From the NCBI GenBank assembly GCA_963575645.1, contig OY754468.1, positions 3,906,001 through 3,970,000 of the forward strand: DNA of 64,000 nucleotides. Reading direction: 5' to 3'. Under the pieces are notes generated by a model that ran no database searches, was not told where the DNA came from, and was given only the letters and a program-made list of their open reading frames with translations. The translations under genes were made by a program, and so were the position numbers. Every line of letters starts with the position of its first letter. Position 1 is the first letter of the stretch. Positions 1-10,349 of the stretch are shown piece by piece. The DNA is from Xanthostigma xanthostigma. Taxonomy: Eukaryota > Arthropoda > Insecta > Raphidioptera > Raphidiidae.

Positions 1-1102
1 TGCCTAAAACACATTTCAATGCAGGGAATAAATCAACAGATCTACTATTAGATGATGGACAAAATGAGAACTTAAGATAAAGCATGCAAAAAATCATAGT
101 TTTTCATCCAAAAAGTCATACACGATACCACGTGGAGTTTTTGAACTTCCAGAAATAATAATAAGTAAATTTATTTGACAAGTGACGAACAGTTCAAGTG
201 AAGTAAATATACTTGATTTTCTGTTTTACTAACCTATTTTCAAGTTGAAAATCTCCACGCTACAGCATTAAAAAAGTATTCTCTCTGAATTTTAGAAATT
301 CTAAACTTTTGAATATAAAAATCATAAAACATCCAACATGCTCAAACTGTAGCATATTGGTTATATCATCGATTTATTGTAGATTAGTGTAATATAATAA
401 TATATATATATATATATAAAAAGAAATGTCCTAACAAAATATATAGTTATGCGTAATGACCACACGTTATTTTGAAAATTTTATAGTCATAAATTTTGTT
501 TAAAAGTGCGAAATTATGCATATTTTAGATACTCGGCAGCTGTCCTTATTTTTAAATCGTTATGGTCTCAACTACAAACTGAAATATTTCAATTAACTGT
601 TTAATTCATTTTTTAATATAAATTTCCCGCATTTAAGTATTTTGAGAATGGGGTAGTTTTGACCTTATCATAGTGACTCTCCGAAATATTTAATCTCGTT
701 TTTTTCCTGCTCAGCATGGACAATAATTTTTGAAGTTTGAAGGACACAATTGAGTTTACGTTTTACATTCCTTTAAAGATTCGCATTGTTTGTCAGGCTA
801 GTCGATTTTATTGTCTTAATTTTTTGTGTAAAATTATACAGCATCTTTATTAATTTATTCTTTATCTTTTTTCAAAGAAAAGTGAATATTACAACTAGTG
901 ATGTAACGAATATTTCATATAATTTTTGAAATTCGCGTTCGCAAAATTTAATGGAATATTAATATCAGAAAAAATCATTTATTATTTTAAAAAAACTGAT
1001 CTATGAAAGTAATCTATGAAAAATTGAGTTCAATTCCCAAATTGATTAAACTTAAGCAACTATTTGCTGCAAATCATAAAAAGGTAATATTCCTTCTTCT
1101 AC
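1..1102. other. AT-rich stretch without a recognisable gene
   Basis: No coding pattern is visible on either strand. The only distinct feature is a TA dinucleotide run near 398-418. The short open frames here have no splice context and resemble no family I know. Confidence 0.6.
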
Positions 1103-1441
1103 TTAAGGTGCGTCCTCACTATACCGATCGGCAATACCAAGTGAAAAAGTCGAGTGGCCACTTCGGAATCGACATACGTCCACATACATTTTTATACAGT
1201 CGCGTTCGGGTTTCGACAAGATAAGTAGTGAACAAGATGTTATTTTGGTTACTACAAACACCAAATGCCGACTGAGATTGAGCCAAACGCGTTTCCACTG
1301 GGCAAGTCGGTTCGGCTTTCTTTGATTTAGTCCGACAGCGCGCGGATTACGATCGGCAACGTATTCGGCCTGATAACGAAGCCACAGTTACGTCCACACC
1401 AGTGCAACTTTGCCGATCGGCATAGTCAGGGCGCAGCTTAA
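1103..1441. mobile_element. TTAA-flanked miniature inverted-repeat element
   Basis: The ends are inverted copies of about 28 bp, both running into the shared word CCGATCGGCAA, and TTAA lies directly outside each (1103-1106 and 1438-1441). TTAA duplication is the hallmark of piggyBac-type transposition. The 339-bp body has no open frame of use, so this is a non-autonomous copy. Assignment to piggyBac rests on the target site only. Confidence 0.7.
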
Positions 1442-2205
1442 GAACTAATGAATTATAATGTCATCGATTTGGCAACAAAATTCCTTACACAGAAAGTATT
1501 TTATCTTGAATGGAATCTGCGTGTGTTCGTATTTATTAGCAAAATGAGGATCAATAGTGACATAAATTCATTAGTATCACTCATTCTTGAAAAAGAGAGA
1601 AATAAATAAAAAAAAAATATTTAGAAAGGTTGAAATGAAACCAAAAAGCATACACAATTCCAGTTGAATTAAATTTATTTGAATTGGCAAGTAAGGCAAT
1701 GCTAAAATTTTCGATTACCCATGTTAATATTAAGAATATAAGTTTTTAAAACGAAATTATTTTTTGCAAAAATTAAAAATAGTAATCAGATGAATTATTT
1801 TAACACTGTTGTAAACATTGTACAAATAATGTTCTATTTAATTTGATTTACAATTTTTATGTTTATAAATTTATTATTACTGTTAAATTTTCGAGATTTT
1901 TATTCTTAAAATAAAATAGCATCAAAGTTACTTTGATGTTCAAGTTAATATTTCAATATTGTACATCATACTTTATTTTTATTGAATATAGTGAATTATT
2001 CATTTAAATATGTGTGGTTTTTATTTCATTGAATATATGCTTATTCCACGAAGTATAGAAAGTAGTCCAAACGACGTAGGAGCTTTTTCATGATTTTTGC
2101 GTCCACAAAAAACGGGTTTATCTGATAGTTCATTTTTTGAACACTAATAGCGCTGATATTCAGAAGCTACTAGTAAAGTATCTAGATTTGACAAAGTACT
2201 ATAGG
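1442..2205. other. AT-rich stretch without a recognisable gene
   Basis: Simple AT-rich sequence with no coding signal or repeat shared with the rest of the window that I could find. Confidence 0.5.
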
Positions 2206-2395
2206 GGGGGGGGTTGCCCGATTATTTAAATAAATAAATGACTTCAAAAGTAGGCATATTTAACATTGGCTTTATGGTAAAACGATAGATGAATGATATG
2301 TTTTCATTGATTTCTCCAAAACTAGTCGGTGGAAATTAAAAAAAAAACTTTTTAAATTAAAGTTAAAACCTCAATAAATTATTGAAAACAAAAAA

Positions 2396-2926
2396 TTGGT
2401 TGTCTGTAAAGTCGGTTTACGGATGATAGTTTTACGTGATAACGTATTCCGCTCGTATATCATATTTAATAATCACGCACAGGGTCAGGCAGAACGTTAA
2501 TTTATTTATTAAAATTACTCCCCACCTATAATAATAATTGTTTTTTTTTAACTTTCTTTCTTTCGTATTTATTTTAAGTCTCAAAGATTAACTGTCATAA
2601 TATTTTGAAAACAATTGTTTCATTGTTTATATAAAATTCCAAAACCTACTTACAATATTTAAGTATTTTCATACGTCAAAAAATTGATTTTTATAATGAT
2701 AAAATTTGTAAGAAAACGATTTATTCGAGAGATGAGACCTAGCTAAAACGATTTTTTGCCCCCCAAAATCCCTTTTCAGTAAATTTCATCCAAATCGTTA
2801 GGGCCGTTTTCGAGAAAAGCACGCACAGGGTCAGGCGGAACGTTACACTTTTTTGTGCATGCAGCCGGTGTTTTATCAATTTATAAGATTGGTGATTCAT
2901 CAATTTATAAGACGTTATCACGTCAA
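2396..2926 (+). mobile_element. Poly(A)-tract-inserting element, copy 1
   Basis: The element starts TTGGTTGTCTGTAAAGTCGG and ends GACGTTATCACGTCAA. An A run lies outside both ends, and comparison with the uninterrupted sister at 25855-25870 shows that it entered an A10 tract. The subterminal motif ACGTGATAACGT occurs inverted near the two ends. No transposase frame is visible. The class is unknown. Confidence 0.7.
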
Positions 2927-3170
2927 AAAAACCCGTTGTGCCCGACTAATTGAAAAGATATTTAATTAAAAAGATTAACTTTTTCGGCAAATTAGGTAGC
3001 GTTGATTATCTTTCGTACTAACTGGCAACACTGTAGAATGTAGATCATTAAAAAGAGATAAAATATATCGTTTTAATTAGTCGGGCACAACGGGGTTTTT
3101 TTGTTTTCGATAATTTATTAAGGTTTTAACTTTCCACCGACTAGTTTTGGAGAAATCAATGATAACATAT

Positions 3171-3451
3171 CGTCGTTGGTTCTGTAATAGCTCTTATGTG
3201 CATAGTTGGCAGATTTTACGTTTTTTAGATGAAAAGATTCAAGAAACGGAGCTCTATACACTAATAATACCTCCAAATTAATTTTACAGTAACCAACAAG
3301 GGGAAGTAACTCTTATGTGAAAAGTTGTATCAAATAACTCCTCCCACCTCTGAAATTGCTAATTCTTACCATCCATTGCTGAAATAACCACTTTTTGGCT
3401 TTTCCTGCAAATTTTACTTTTTGCACATGAGGTATTACAGAACCAACGACG
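3171..3451. mobile_element. 281-bp MITE with ATAT target duplication
   Basis: Both ends are CGTCGTTGGTTCTGTAATA in inverted orientation. ATAT lies outside each end (3167-3170, 3452-3455), and the surrounding palindrome supplies the expected empty site. There is no open frame. It is younger than its host palindrome. Confidence 0.7.
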
Positions 3452-3862
3452 ATATCATCCATCTACCGTTTACTCTATAGTCTATGGTAAATAAAAATTA
3501 ATCGGGTCGTTTCTTCTCTATGATCGTTTCCCAGTTCCCACAATCCCACCATAGAGAAGAAAGGTTGTTCATTTGTTCCCACCAATATATATCTATGTTC
3601 CCACCCATAGAATATATCTATGGTTCCTACTTTGTGCGAATTTCTCTATGGTGAATCTGTGTGTATGCTTTGGCACAAAGTTCTTTGGTGTGAATGCGCT
3701 CCATATTATGCTCCGTTGACGTTTTTAATAATGTTATACTTTTTAATTCGTTTGAATCCTTGTTCAAGTTTTATCATTTAATTTTACCATATGTGTCTTC
3801 TGACCGAAGAAAGTTTTTAGTTTGAAAGGTAATCAATAATCATATACTCATTTAATATTATT

Positions 3863-3902
3863 AACGCAGCTGTATAAAAATATATAATGATACAGCTGCG
3901 TT
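3863..3902. repeat. Short hairpin, 13-bp stem
   Basis: AACGCAGCTGTAT at 3863-3875 is perfectly complementary to 3890-3902, with a 14-base AT-rich loop. No flanking duplication or gene context was found. Confidence 0.6.
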
Positions 3903-4271
3903 ACAGTTACAGCCCACAGGATATTAATAGAACTTTATTTAATTAAAGCATACAGCAGAAAGTGTATGTTCTCTGTACAGCAGTCAGTAATCTGAAACGC
4001 TTGTCTACTTTCTCATATACGAACAAGTCTTGCATCGTATAAACTTTGATTTTGAATTGTTGGCAAATTTTCACGTTTTTTATTTCCTAAACCCTAAAAA
4101 GTGATTTTTTAATTATAAATGTCAGTGTTTATATGGTCGCATCTAGAGCCCAAACCGCTGGATAGATTTTACTCAAATTTTGCAGACGTTTTCAAGACGG
4201 TCGCACTTTGAGACAAAAGTGAGCTTGTATTTCAAATATGAGAAAAGTATTCCACCCAAATCCGATAAAAA

Positions 4272-4690
4272 AATTCCAGCCAATTGGGCGACATGACCAT
4301 TCCAACTTCAAAAATGTAGACATTTGATTATAATAAAGAAAATAAAATTGCTGATATCGTGTGAGGTGACGCGGGTAATGGCTAGTATTCAATAAGATAT
4401 TTGCTATTTGTTGCTATGGTTACCTACAGAATATGTTCCACGTCATGTAAATATTAATCAAAGCATGCCGAACTAGTTTATTTCTGACAGATCCATAAAA
4501 CAAAAGAGCGACTGATTTTTTTTATTTTCAATATATTGCTGAAGCTATAAAGTTTAGAAAAAATTTAACGAAACTTTCTTGAAAAAATAAATAGAATAAT
4601 AAACCATTATGAAAAGTATACCATTATTATATAAAAAACACCGTTATAGTATATATCTCTTCTGTACATGCGCCGATTTTCCCCAAAAAT
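4272..4690 (-). repeat. 560-bp dispersed repeat, partial copy
   Basis: This copy opens with 'ccaattgggcgacatgacc' and matches other copies until about 4690, where it diverges. The plus-orientation copy at 45206-45722 is used here as the family's forward direction. No coding capacity or clear terminal repeats were seen, so the class is unresolved. Confidence 0.65.
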
Positions 4691-4919
4691 TATACGAATT
4701 ATGACGTGGTGGTGTAAACACATAAACAGTCTTAACTCTTAAGCACGTAAATAACAAGCAGTGCAATAACAAGTACGGACTCGCGGTCGCTCGTATAATT
4801 CCCGGCACCGCGCCGTATGAAATCAATATTTTCCTGAAAATTGTTTATATTTTCATTCAATCCATTCTAACAATAATTTTAATTAATAAAATATTTATTG
4901 TGTACTATGTCAAGTTTGT

Positions 4920-5335
4920 ATCACTTCGTTGTCCGTCTGTCTGTAAAGACCTTCTTCCTTAGGAACGCGTGGATGTATCAAGTTGAAATCAATATCAAAT
5001 ACTCAGGTCTGCAATCCCTTGGAGCTGTGAAAAAATCAAACTTTTAAGTCAACGCAATCAAAACACACGACCGGTGACCTAGAAGCAATGTCTTATAGCA
5101 CAATTAAGGGAAAATCGGAAAACCGTAAATATTTTTTTTTTCGATTATAAACTTATTTGCAGCTTCGATGTACAATGCGGTACTATTATTTCATTCCTTT
5201 TTCAGCTACCACTTACAAATATGATTCAAATTTAATGCTTAAGTAATAAAATAACTTTGATTTCCAATTTTGGCATTGAACTAGTACAAATTGTTTGTAT
5301 GGAACCCTTGGTACGCGAGTCCGGCTCGAACTTGT
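4920..5335 (+). repeat. Retroelement 3' tail-like repeat
   Basis: It runs from 'gtccgtctgtctgtaaagac' to 'tggtacgcgagtccggctcg' and recurs at about 15690-16185. Tails of this wording are common in lepidopteran genomes and usually belong to non-LTR retrotransposons. No reverse transcriptase sequence accompanies it here. Confidence 0.55.
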
Positions 5336-5384
5336 TTTTTCTGTTAATGATATACCTATTAATTTATAAATAAATTAATTATAG

Positions 5385-5579
5385 ATGGATACAATCGACC
5401 GTCTTTGGAAATCTTCTTATGTGCAATCGTGTTGGGGATACACGAAAAGCAGTTACACTGGGATAAAAAATTATAACAGGTTATTAACTTCAACCTTTAA
5501 CATAGTTGAGGGAACGGCGTCAATAGTTAAAAAAGGCGGACAGAGGGCCATTACAGATGTTGTACCTGTTGTAAAGAAG
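5385..5579 (+). CDS. Perilipin-like (PAT family) protein, exon A
   Basis: Encodes 65 residues from MDTIDRLWKSS to PVVKK and ends at a phase-0 donor (AAG|GTTAGT). The pattern of W-x-x-x-x-x-x-Y-x-x-x-K-x-x-N-x-L-L, then an acidic helix and a P-x-V-K-K stretch, fits the N-terminal PAT region of perilipins, the proteins that coat lipid droplets and control lipase access. The TIDR...W opening resembles the start of insect lipid storage droplet proteins, where a few residues normally precede it. The first ATG directly follows an AG acceptor (5383-5384), so an upstream exon, coding or untranslated, is likely but was not identified. The family call is from remembered patterns, not a search. An alternative is a fast-evolving lineage-specific protein unrelated to perilipin. 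Confidence 0.6.
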
Positions 5580-5735
5580 GTTAGTTCCATATGACATAAA
5601 AAAGTGGGTGCATGTACTTATATACACACGTTATAAGTTAAACTTCTTCAACATGATTAAAAACAAATTTTCAATTTGCATGTAAATGATTTTTATTCCT
5701 ATTGAAATATAACATCTGCTTAAACGTGCTTAAAA

Positions 5736-6236
5736 TATTCAACACGCGTGAGTATATAATTTCGGAGCCCTGCTAAATTCGGGAGAAATAATAAATTACT
5801 TCATTTTGACGCGTAGAGTGCTAATAATGAGCCAAAACTGTACGATATTGTATTACTGCATAGTTTTTGGACCAATAGGAACGCGGTAGGGAGCCGAAAC
5901 TGAACGGTAATGAATTATTACTGCATAGTTTCTGGACCAATAGGAAGGCGGTAGCGATTTGTATATATGGAAACAGCATCGCAATTCAGCGAAAGTCAGG
6001 GCCATCTTGTGTGCATCGAGGGCGGTAGGTACGTCAATCAATAAAGTGATTTATTATTTTTCCCTCTTTTATCAGGGCCCCGATTACATATTACTCGTGC
6101 TAGTTGAATAAAGTATTATGTGCGACTATTGATCAAATGAGAATATTCCACTCACGTGTTACCGCACTCGCTACGCTCGTGCGGCAAATTTCACACTCAT
6201 GGAATCTTCTCCTTCTCTCACTAGTCGCACAATATA
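5736..6236. repeat. Inverted-repeat element plus adjoining hairpin element, copy 1
   Basis: It lies in the perilipin-like intron. The first part (5736-6110) has inverted ends of about 38 bp containing GGGCCCTG and its complement. It holds a duplicated module with ccaatagg boxes and a tatatatg word, which look promoter-like. It is followed by an imperfect hairpin (about 6114-6236) with ends GTGCGACTA and TAGTCGCAC. The same pair recurs at 13085-14269, so the two parts travelled or were duplicated together. Confidence 0.6.
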
Positions 6237-6679
6237 CTTCTTTTTGTAAATGTGATTTTATAAAGTTTTATGTACAGGGATAGGAGGAAGATCAGACTCC
6301 AGTTTGATCCTGTCCCTATTGCCTAAATTTGTACATTTAGAGCAATAAACATTTATTATTATTATTATTATAACAAAATGTCCGGGCGTATGATTAGTGA
6401 ACAACTTTATTCTGTTAATATTGATATACCTATTATCAACTACTACACCTCTTAAATTTGATCTTACAGTCTGCTTGCGAGCATCATAAAAATTCTCACA
6501 TCATTTTTTCATAACGCGCCAAAAGAAGTACATAGGTACATATAACTTATTTAGAGTAATGGACTCATTTAATCAATGCGTTATCCATTTTGCATTATCA
6601 ATCTTTGTTTTATACTTCCCCGCTCTTGAATCATTTCCCCTTTATTTTTCATTTACATCGCGCTAAAGAAGTTTCATTC

Positions 6680-6916
6680 ATTGGCGTAGCAAGAGGGTGG
6701 GCCACTATACAATATTAATTGTTCACGTACAAATACATAACAAGATAAATCTATAATAATCTACGTTTTCTTTGTCGTGAAATTACTACAGAAAGTCGTG
6801 TTGATCGATTTCGCTTTTATGAACAGTTTTCAAATTATATATAAGTAGAAGCTGGTAATGGTAGGTAGAGTTGAAAATTTGGCCCTCCCTAGGATAAAAT
6901 CGTTGCTACGCCTTAG
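6680..6916. mobile_element. MITE with GGCGTAGCAA ends
   Basis: Ends ATTGGCGTAGCAA and TTGCTACGCC are inverted. Near-identical flanks GTTTCATTC and GTTTCATTTC suggest a target duplication of 9-10 bp, as in Mutator-like elements. A second copy at 23987-24795 shares the body and has a 10-bp duplication. No coding capacity. It lies in the perilipin-like intron. Confidence 0.6.
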
Positions 6917-7012
6917 GTTTCATTTCAAATTTTTTAACTGTGATTATCGATTAAGTAATGTATAATACATATATCCATTATACTCAATGCTAACATAAAA
7001 TCCATATTCCAG

Positions 7013-7225
7013 ATTAACGAAGTTTATCCGTCATATTACGGTAATATGGCAGTAAGAGGTCTGACTTCAACAATTGCATTTGTAAAATGGTCTGCTGTAT
7101 CAAGTTATTCTCTTCTGCCTGGAAGAATAAATATACAATTTAATTTTACTACTATTAATATTTATCCTCAAATCGATACAAACATGATCGAAGACAAAAC
7201 GTCGGAAGATGCTGATGACTATTGA
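7013..7225 (+). CDS. Perilipin-like (PAT family) protein, terminal exon B
   Basis: It follows the acceptor 'ccatattccag' and joins exon A in phase 0, adding 70 residues from INEVYPSYYGNM to a stop at 7223-7225. The joined product from 5385 is 135 residues, far shorter than typical insect perilipins of several hundred. The V-x-P-x-Y-Y-x-N-x-A-V-R-G-L segment fits the second part of the PAT domain, where full-length relatives have a helix running toward 11-mer repeats. The last 45 residues are polar and acidic (EDKTSEDADDY) and no 11-mer repeat region is seen. It is therefore either a truncated family member or a small derived paralogue. Polyadenylation signals lie about 95 bp downstream. The reading frame and splice join are directly seen; function at lipid droplets is inferred. 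Confidence 0.6.
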   Translation: MNEVYPSYYGNMAVRGLTSTIAFVKWSAVSSYSLLPGRINIQFNFTTINIYPQIDTNMIEDKTSEDADDY

Positions 7226-7318
7226 AAATGTTTCAGCGATTACTGCAATTTATTTTTGACGGTTATAAATGCTTTCGTGCAATTGACTTTATTTAAAGAA
7301 AAATATTTATATATGAGA

Positions 7319-7328
7319 AATAAATAAA
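7319..7328 (+). promoter_or_regulatory. Overlapping AATAAA polyadenylation signals
   Basis: Two overlapping AATAAA hexamers lie about 95 bp past the stop of the perilipin-like gene, on the same strand and at a typical distance for a short 3' untranslated region. Confidence 0.6.
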
Positions 7329-7340
7329 AGCCACTGTATT

Positions 7341-8340
7341 AAATATTTTAAATGTAGGTTGTATTTTGAGTTTTTAATATTTTCTTATTTTTTGTTACAT
7401 TATTTTGTTTTAATTTATCAACGATATATTCAAATACTTATTCTAAAACAATTTATTCTACGTTCAACTGTTTAACAAAAAAATCAGAACGTGTCTTAAA
7501 AAAATAAAGCTTTATATTCAATATTATTCATATTTTGTATTTGCGTGAATGGTAGGTACATTGTTTATTAAATGAATAAATAAAAAAAAATAAATAGAAT
7601 TACAAACAGTAATGTTTACCACTATACACAATTTCTTAAGTATAAGTATATATTTTTGAGTAGTGAATATATGATCCGGCAAGCTCCAAGATGAAACGCT
7701 CATTTGAGGAGTCGAGCAAGAGAGATCTGTCATGATACTATAAAATATTGGAAATACCGCAATTTTGAGTCATTTTATTATTATTATTATTTTTTAAACT
7801 ACGTTTTTATGAATATAATATTATGTATTTGGAATTCACAAACGATATTCAATTGTTTACAATTGGTTTTTAAAAAATGCTGGCTAATCGATAAAGATGT
7901 ATAAGGGGTATATTAAAAATCACTGAGAAATGAATAAAATTTTGTCAACTAATTTCTGCAATAAGTACCGGGCATTTTTATTTTTTACGTTCATTATAAG
8001 CCCCTTTACCGTTTACAATGATAAAAGTTCTGTCTACAATTAATACACATTCTAAATCTAATTTGCCTGCACTACTACCCAAAAATTTCACAACGATTTA
8101 CTAACTAGTTTAAAAAATTTATAATTACGAAATTAACATGATCTCTTATATGAAAAGCGTTCATTTATAGTTTAATACCGGTAAAACACATATCACTGAG
8201 AAAAAATTAAGTATGTCACAGTTGAAAATAATGAGAAAAATTTTTTTTTTGAAAAGTATCAGAGCATTTTATAAAATGCGTGTTCACACTTGACAATAGC
8301 ACATTCATGGCGTATAGAGTTTATAAACATTTTTACCATG
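7341..8340. other. Intergenic AT-rich DNA, nothing recognised
   Basis: The open frames here are low-complexity. Sequence past about 8345 belongs to a dispersed repeat. Confidence 0.5.
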
Positions 8341-8344
8341 ACTA

Positions 8345-8717
8345 CCGCTTATAAACTATAAAGTTTAGGAAAAAAAATGTTTAACGAAACTTTCTTAAAA
8401 AAAATAAATAGAATAATAAACCGTTATGAAAAGTATACCTTTATTATATAAAAAAACACCGTTATAGCATATATCTCTTCGGCGCATGCGCCGATTTTCC
8501 CCAAAAACAATAGGGCTCTTCATATTTGCATACCCAACATCCTCCGAAAATTTGGTTTCAATCCGTTTGACCTGTATCGTGTTCACAGACTAACAGACGA
8601 GAGACAATCTAACAGACGCACTGAGTTTTTCCAAAAATATGTTTTTCGGATTCGGGGGACCTCAAAACGAAAAGATATTGTGTACTATTCCCCACTTGGT
8701 TGGAATGTTAAAAAAAT
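8345..8717 (-). repeat. 560-bp dispersed repeat, partial copy
   Basis: It carries the family landmarks 'aaaccgttatgaaaagtata', 'ggcgcatgcgccgattttcc' and 'tgacctgtatcgtgttcac'. The 'ccaattggg' end is missing. Confidence 0.7.
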
Positions 8718-8791
8718 CTTATTTATTTTTTAGTGTGCTTTATTAATATCAATCTACGCAATCGCGCTGTTTCTGAGTTGCGGCTTTTGAT

Positions 8792-9516
8792 TAGTGTCCG
8801 ACCGAAACTAGTTTTACGACCGAAACCGAATTTCGGCTTCAGTCTCAGTTTCGGTCGAAACCGAAACTTCATGTTTTCGTGGGAAAAATAAAGTAAACAT
8901 TATCATAATCAGTCTTTATTTTTTTTTTAATTAATCACAGATAAATCATTCGGCTTCTGATATTTTAACTAATCATTAAATTGTCATATTATATTATTAC
9001 CCCCCTTATTTAAAAAAGCACAAATATACTTTTTTTTAATATTATGAAATAAAATAAAAGCTACAAAACAAAATTACTCTTTAGTAAAAAGTATTTACCT
9101 AATAAATACGTATAGGTAGGTACACACGGTACACACAACAAAAAAAAGAAAACACTCTTTCATCTTAAGAACAAAATTATTTCTTTTAAACTTTGGTCAT
9201 TTTGAATGGTACTCTTGTTAACGAACTACAATAAAATTAAAATTAATAAGCACGTATCTACCAAGTACAACAACTAAATAATTTTGTATTACAAATAATT
9301 CTTCAATCGAAAGTATCAAAGTTAAAAGTTTTCTCTCAAACTGAAACACGGAGCGCGCAGACATAAGGCACTTCGTCGCTCGCAGCTGCATCTCATTTCA
9401 GCGCGAAACCTCCCGAATGTAGTTTCGGTTTCGGCCCTAGTTTTGGCCGGATGGGCAGCCGAAACCAGTTTTTTTGGCCGAAACTAGGCCAAAACCGAAA
9501 TTTCGGTCGGACACTA
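8792..9516. mobile_element. Non-autonomous hAT-type element, 725 bp
   Basis: Ends are TAGTGTCCGACCGAAA in inverted orientation. Flanks CTTTTGAT and TTTTTGAT are an 8-bp duplication with one mismatch, as expected of hAT elements. Both subterminal regions are crowded with short direct and inverted 'tttcggt' words, the usual arrangement of hAT transposase binding sites. No transposase frame is visible. Confidence 0.75.
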
Positions 9517-9970
9517 TTTTTGATATTACCATAGACAATAAAATGATCTCAGGATATTATAGATATTTTCCCTTCAGCGTATTGTAAAAACCGGGAACGC
9601 TTTGCTAATTAAAAATAAACAAGAACACATTTACAGTAGTGCTTACATTTGAATCGACAAGCGCGACAGTAAAAAGAAACGGTTTAAGTAGTTCAAACAG
9701 AGTTCAAATTTTTATCCGCGATTTCCAGAGATCAAGGAGGTTGATATATTTCTACTCAATGGTAAAACTTTGCCTCTTACTAATACTTACGCACTTCAAT
9801 AGATGGCGTTACAAACAACAGAGTCAGCTTGACATTTGTGACATTCAGATTTTGACACTTATCCCTCCATACATGTGTGTGTAAGATATTTTTATACAAT
9901 ATTGTTTTTTGTTTTCTTTTTAGTTATCTTTTAAATAAGTTTACAAATGTTACATTGCCTAATATTGAAG

Positions 9971-10025
9971 CATTTATAAACGAGCGGAGACGTCTAAATA
10001 ATTTATAGTGTAGTTGTTTTTAATA
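9971..10025 (+). promoter_or_regulatory. Possible TATA-type promoter of the 187-residue membrane protein gene
   Basis: 'catttataaacgagcggag' lies about 50 bp before the first ATG, a workable TATA position for a short leader. An upstream leader exon cannot be excluded. Confidence 0.3.
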
Positions 10026-10185
10026 ATGACAAGATATTCGACAATTCTCTCCCACGCAATTTTGGCTATAACTTCATTGTGGACACTAAAAAGCACCATA
10101 TCAAGCACGCATGAAAATTACGAATTCTTTTATTATTCATTTCTGATAACATTTATTAATTCTGTTATTGGAATAATAAGGCAAT
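10026..10185 (+). CDS. Unrecognised multi-pass membrane protein, exon 1
   Basis: Encodes residues 1-53 from MTRYSTILSHAI plus the first base of codon 54, ending at the strong donor GTAAGT (phase 1). Hydrophobic stretches at about residues 7-22 and 34-52 look like a signal-anchor or first membrane segment and a second segment. Translation starts at the first ATG of the open frame (10026); a TTG lies upstream in frame, but nothing supports its use. Joining to exon 2 restores a continuous 187-residue frame, which is good evidence for a real gene. I do not recognise the family. The intron is 4.1 kb and filled with mobile elements, including a 2.1-kb foldback element and a palindromic repeat ending just before exon 2. 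Confidence 0.65.
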
Positions 10186-10349
10186 GTAAGTCTATTAAAA
10201 ATATTTGTGTACCATATTTGTATTCATTTTACAAATAATTCTGTATTTACTACAGCGTAGACTTTAGTTCTGGGTTATACTTATTGGCGGCAAAAAATTA
10301 ATTCTGTTCTATCACATTACACATCTGTCATTGTTTTTATATTAAAAAA

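Larger units (their letters stand above)
2206..3480. repeat. Large palindromic element carrying two later insertions
   Basis: Left and right arms are inverted copies. The stretch with 'ttgatttctccaaaactagt' near 2308 recurs inverted near 3140, and 'cgttgtgcccgactaatt' near 2933 recurs inverted near 3075. A sister copy at 25672-26030 lacks the insertions and shows the original sequence. Two elements entered this copy: a poly(A)-tract element at 2396-2926 and a 281-bp inverted-repeat element at 3171-3451. The outer element begins at a G run (2206-2214). No coding capacity is seen. Confidence 0.65.

Noticed and set aside
9639-9884. Open frame of 81 codons upstream of the membrane-protein gene
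   Set aside because: No initiator context or similarity; it probably spans promoter or untranslated sequence.
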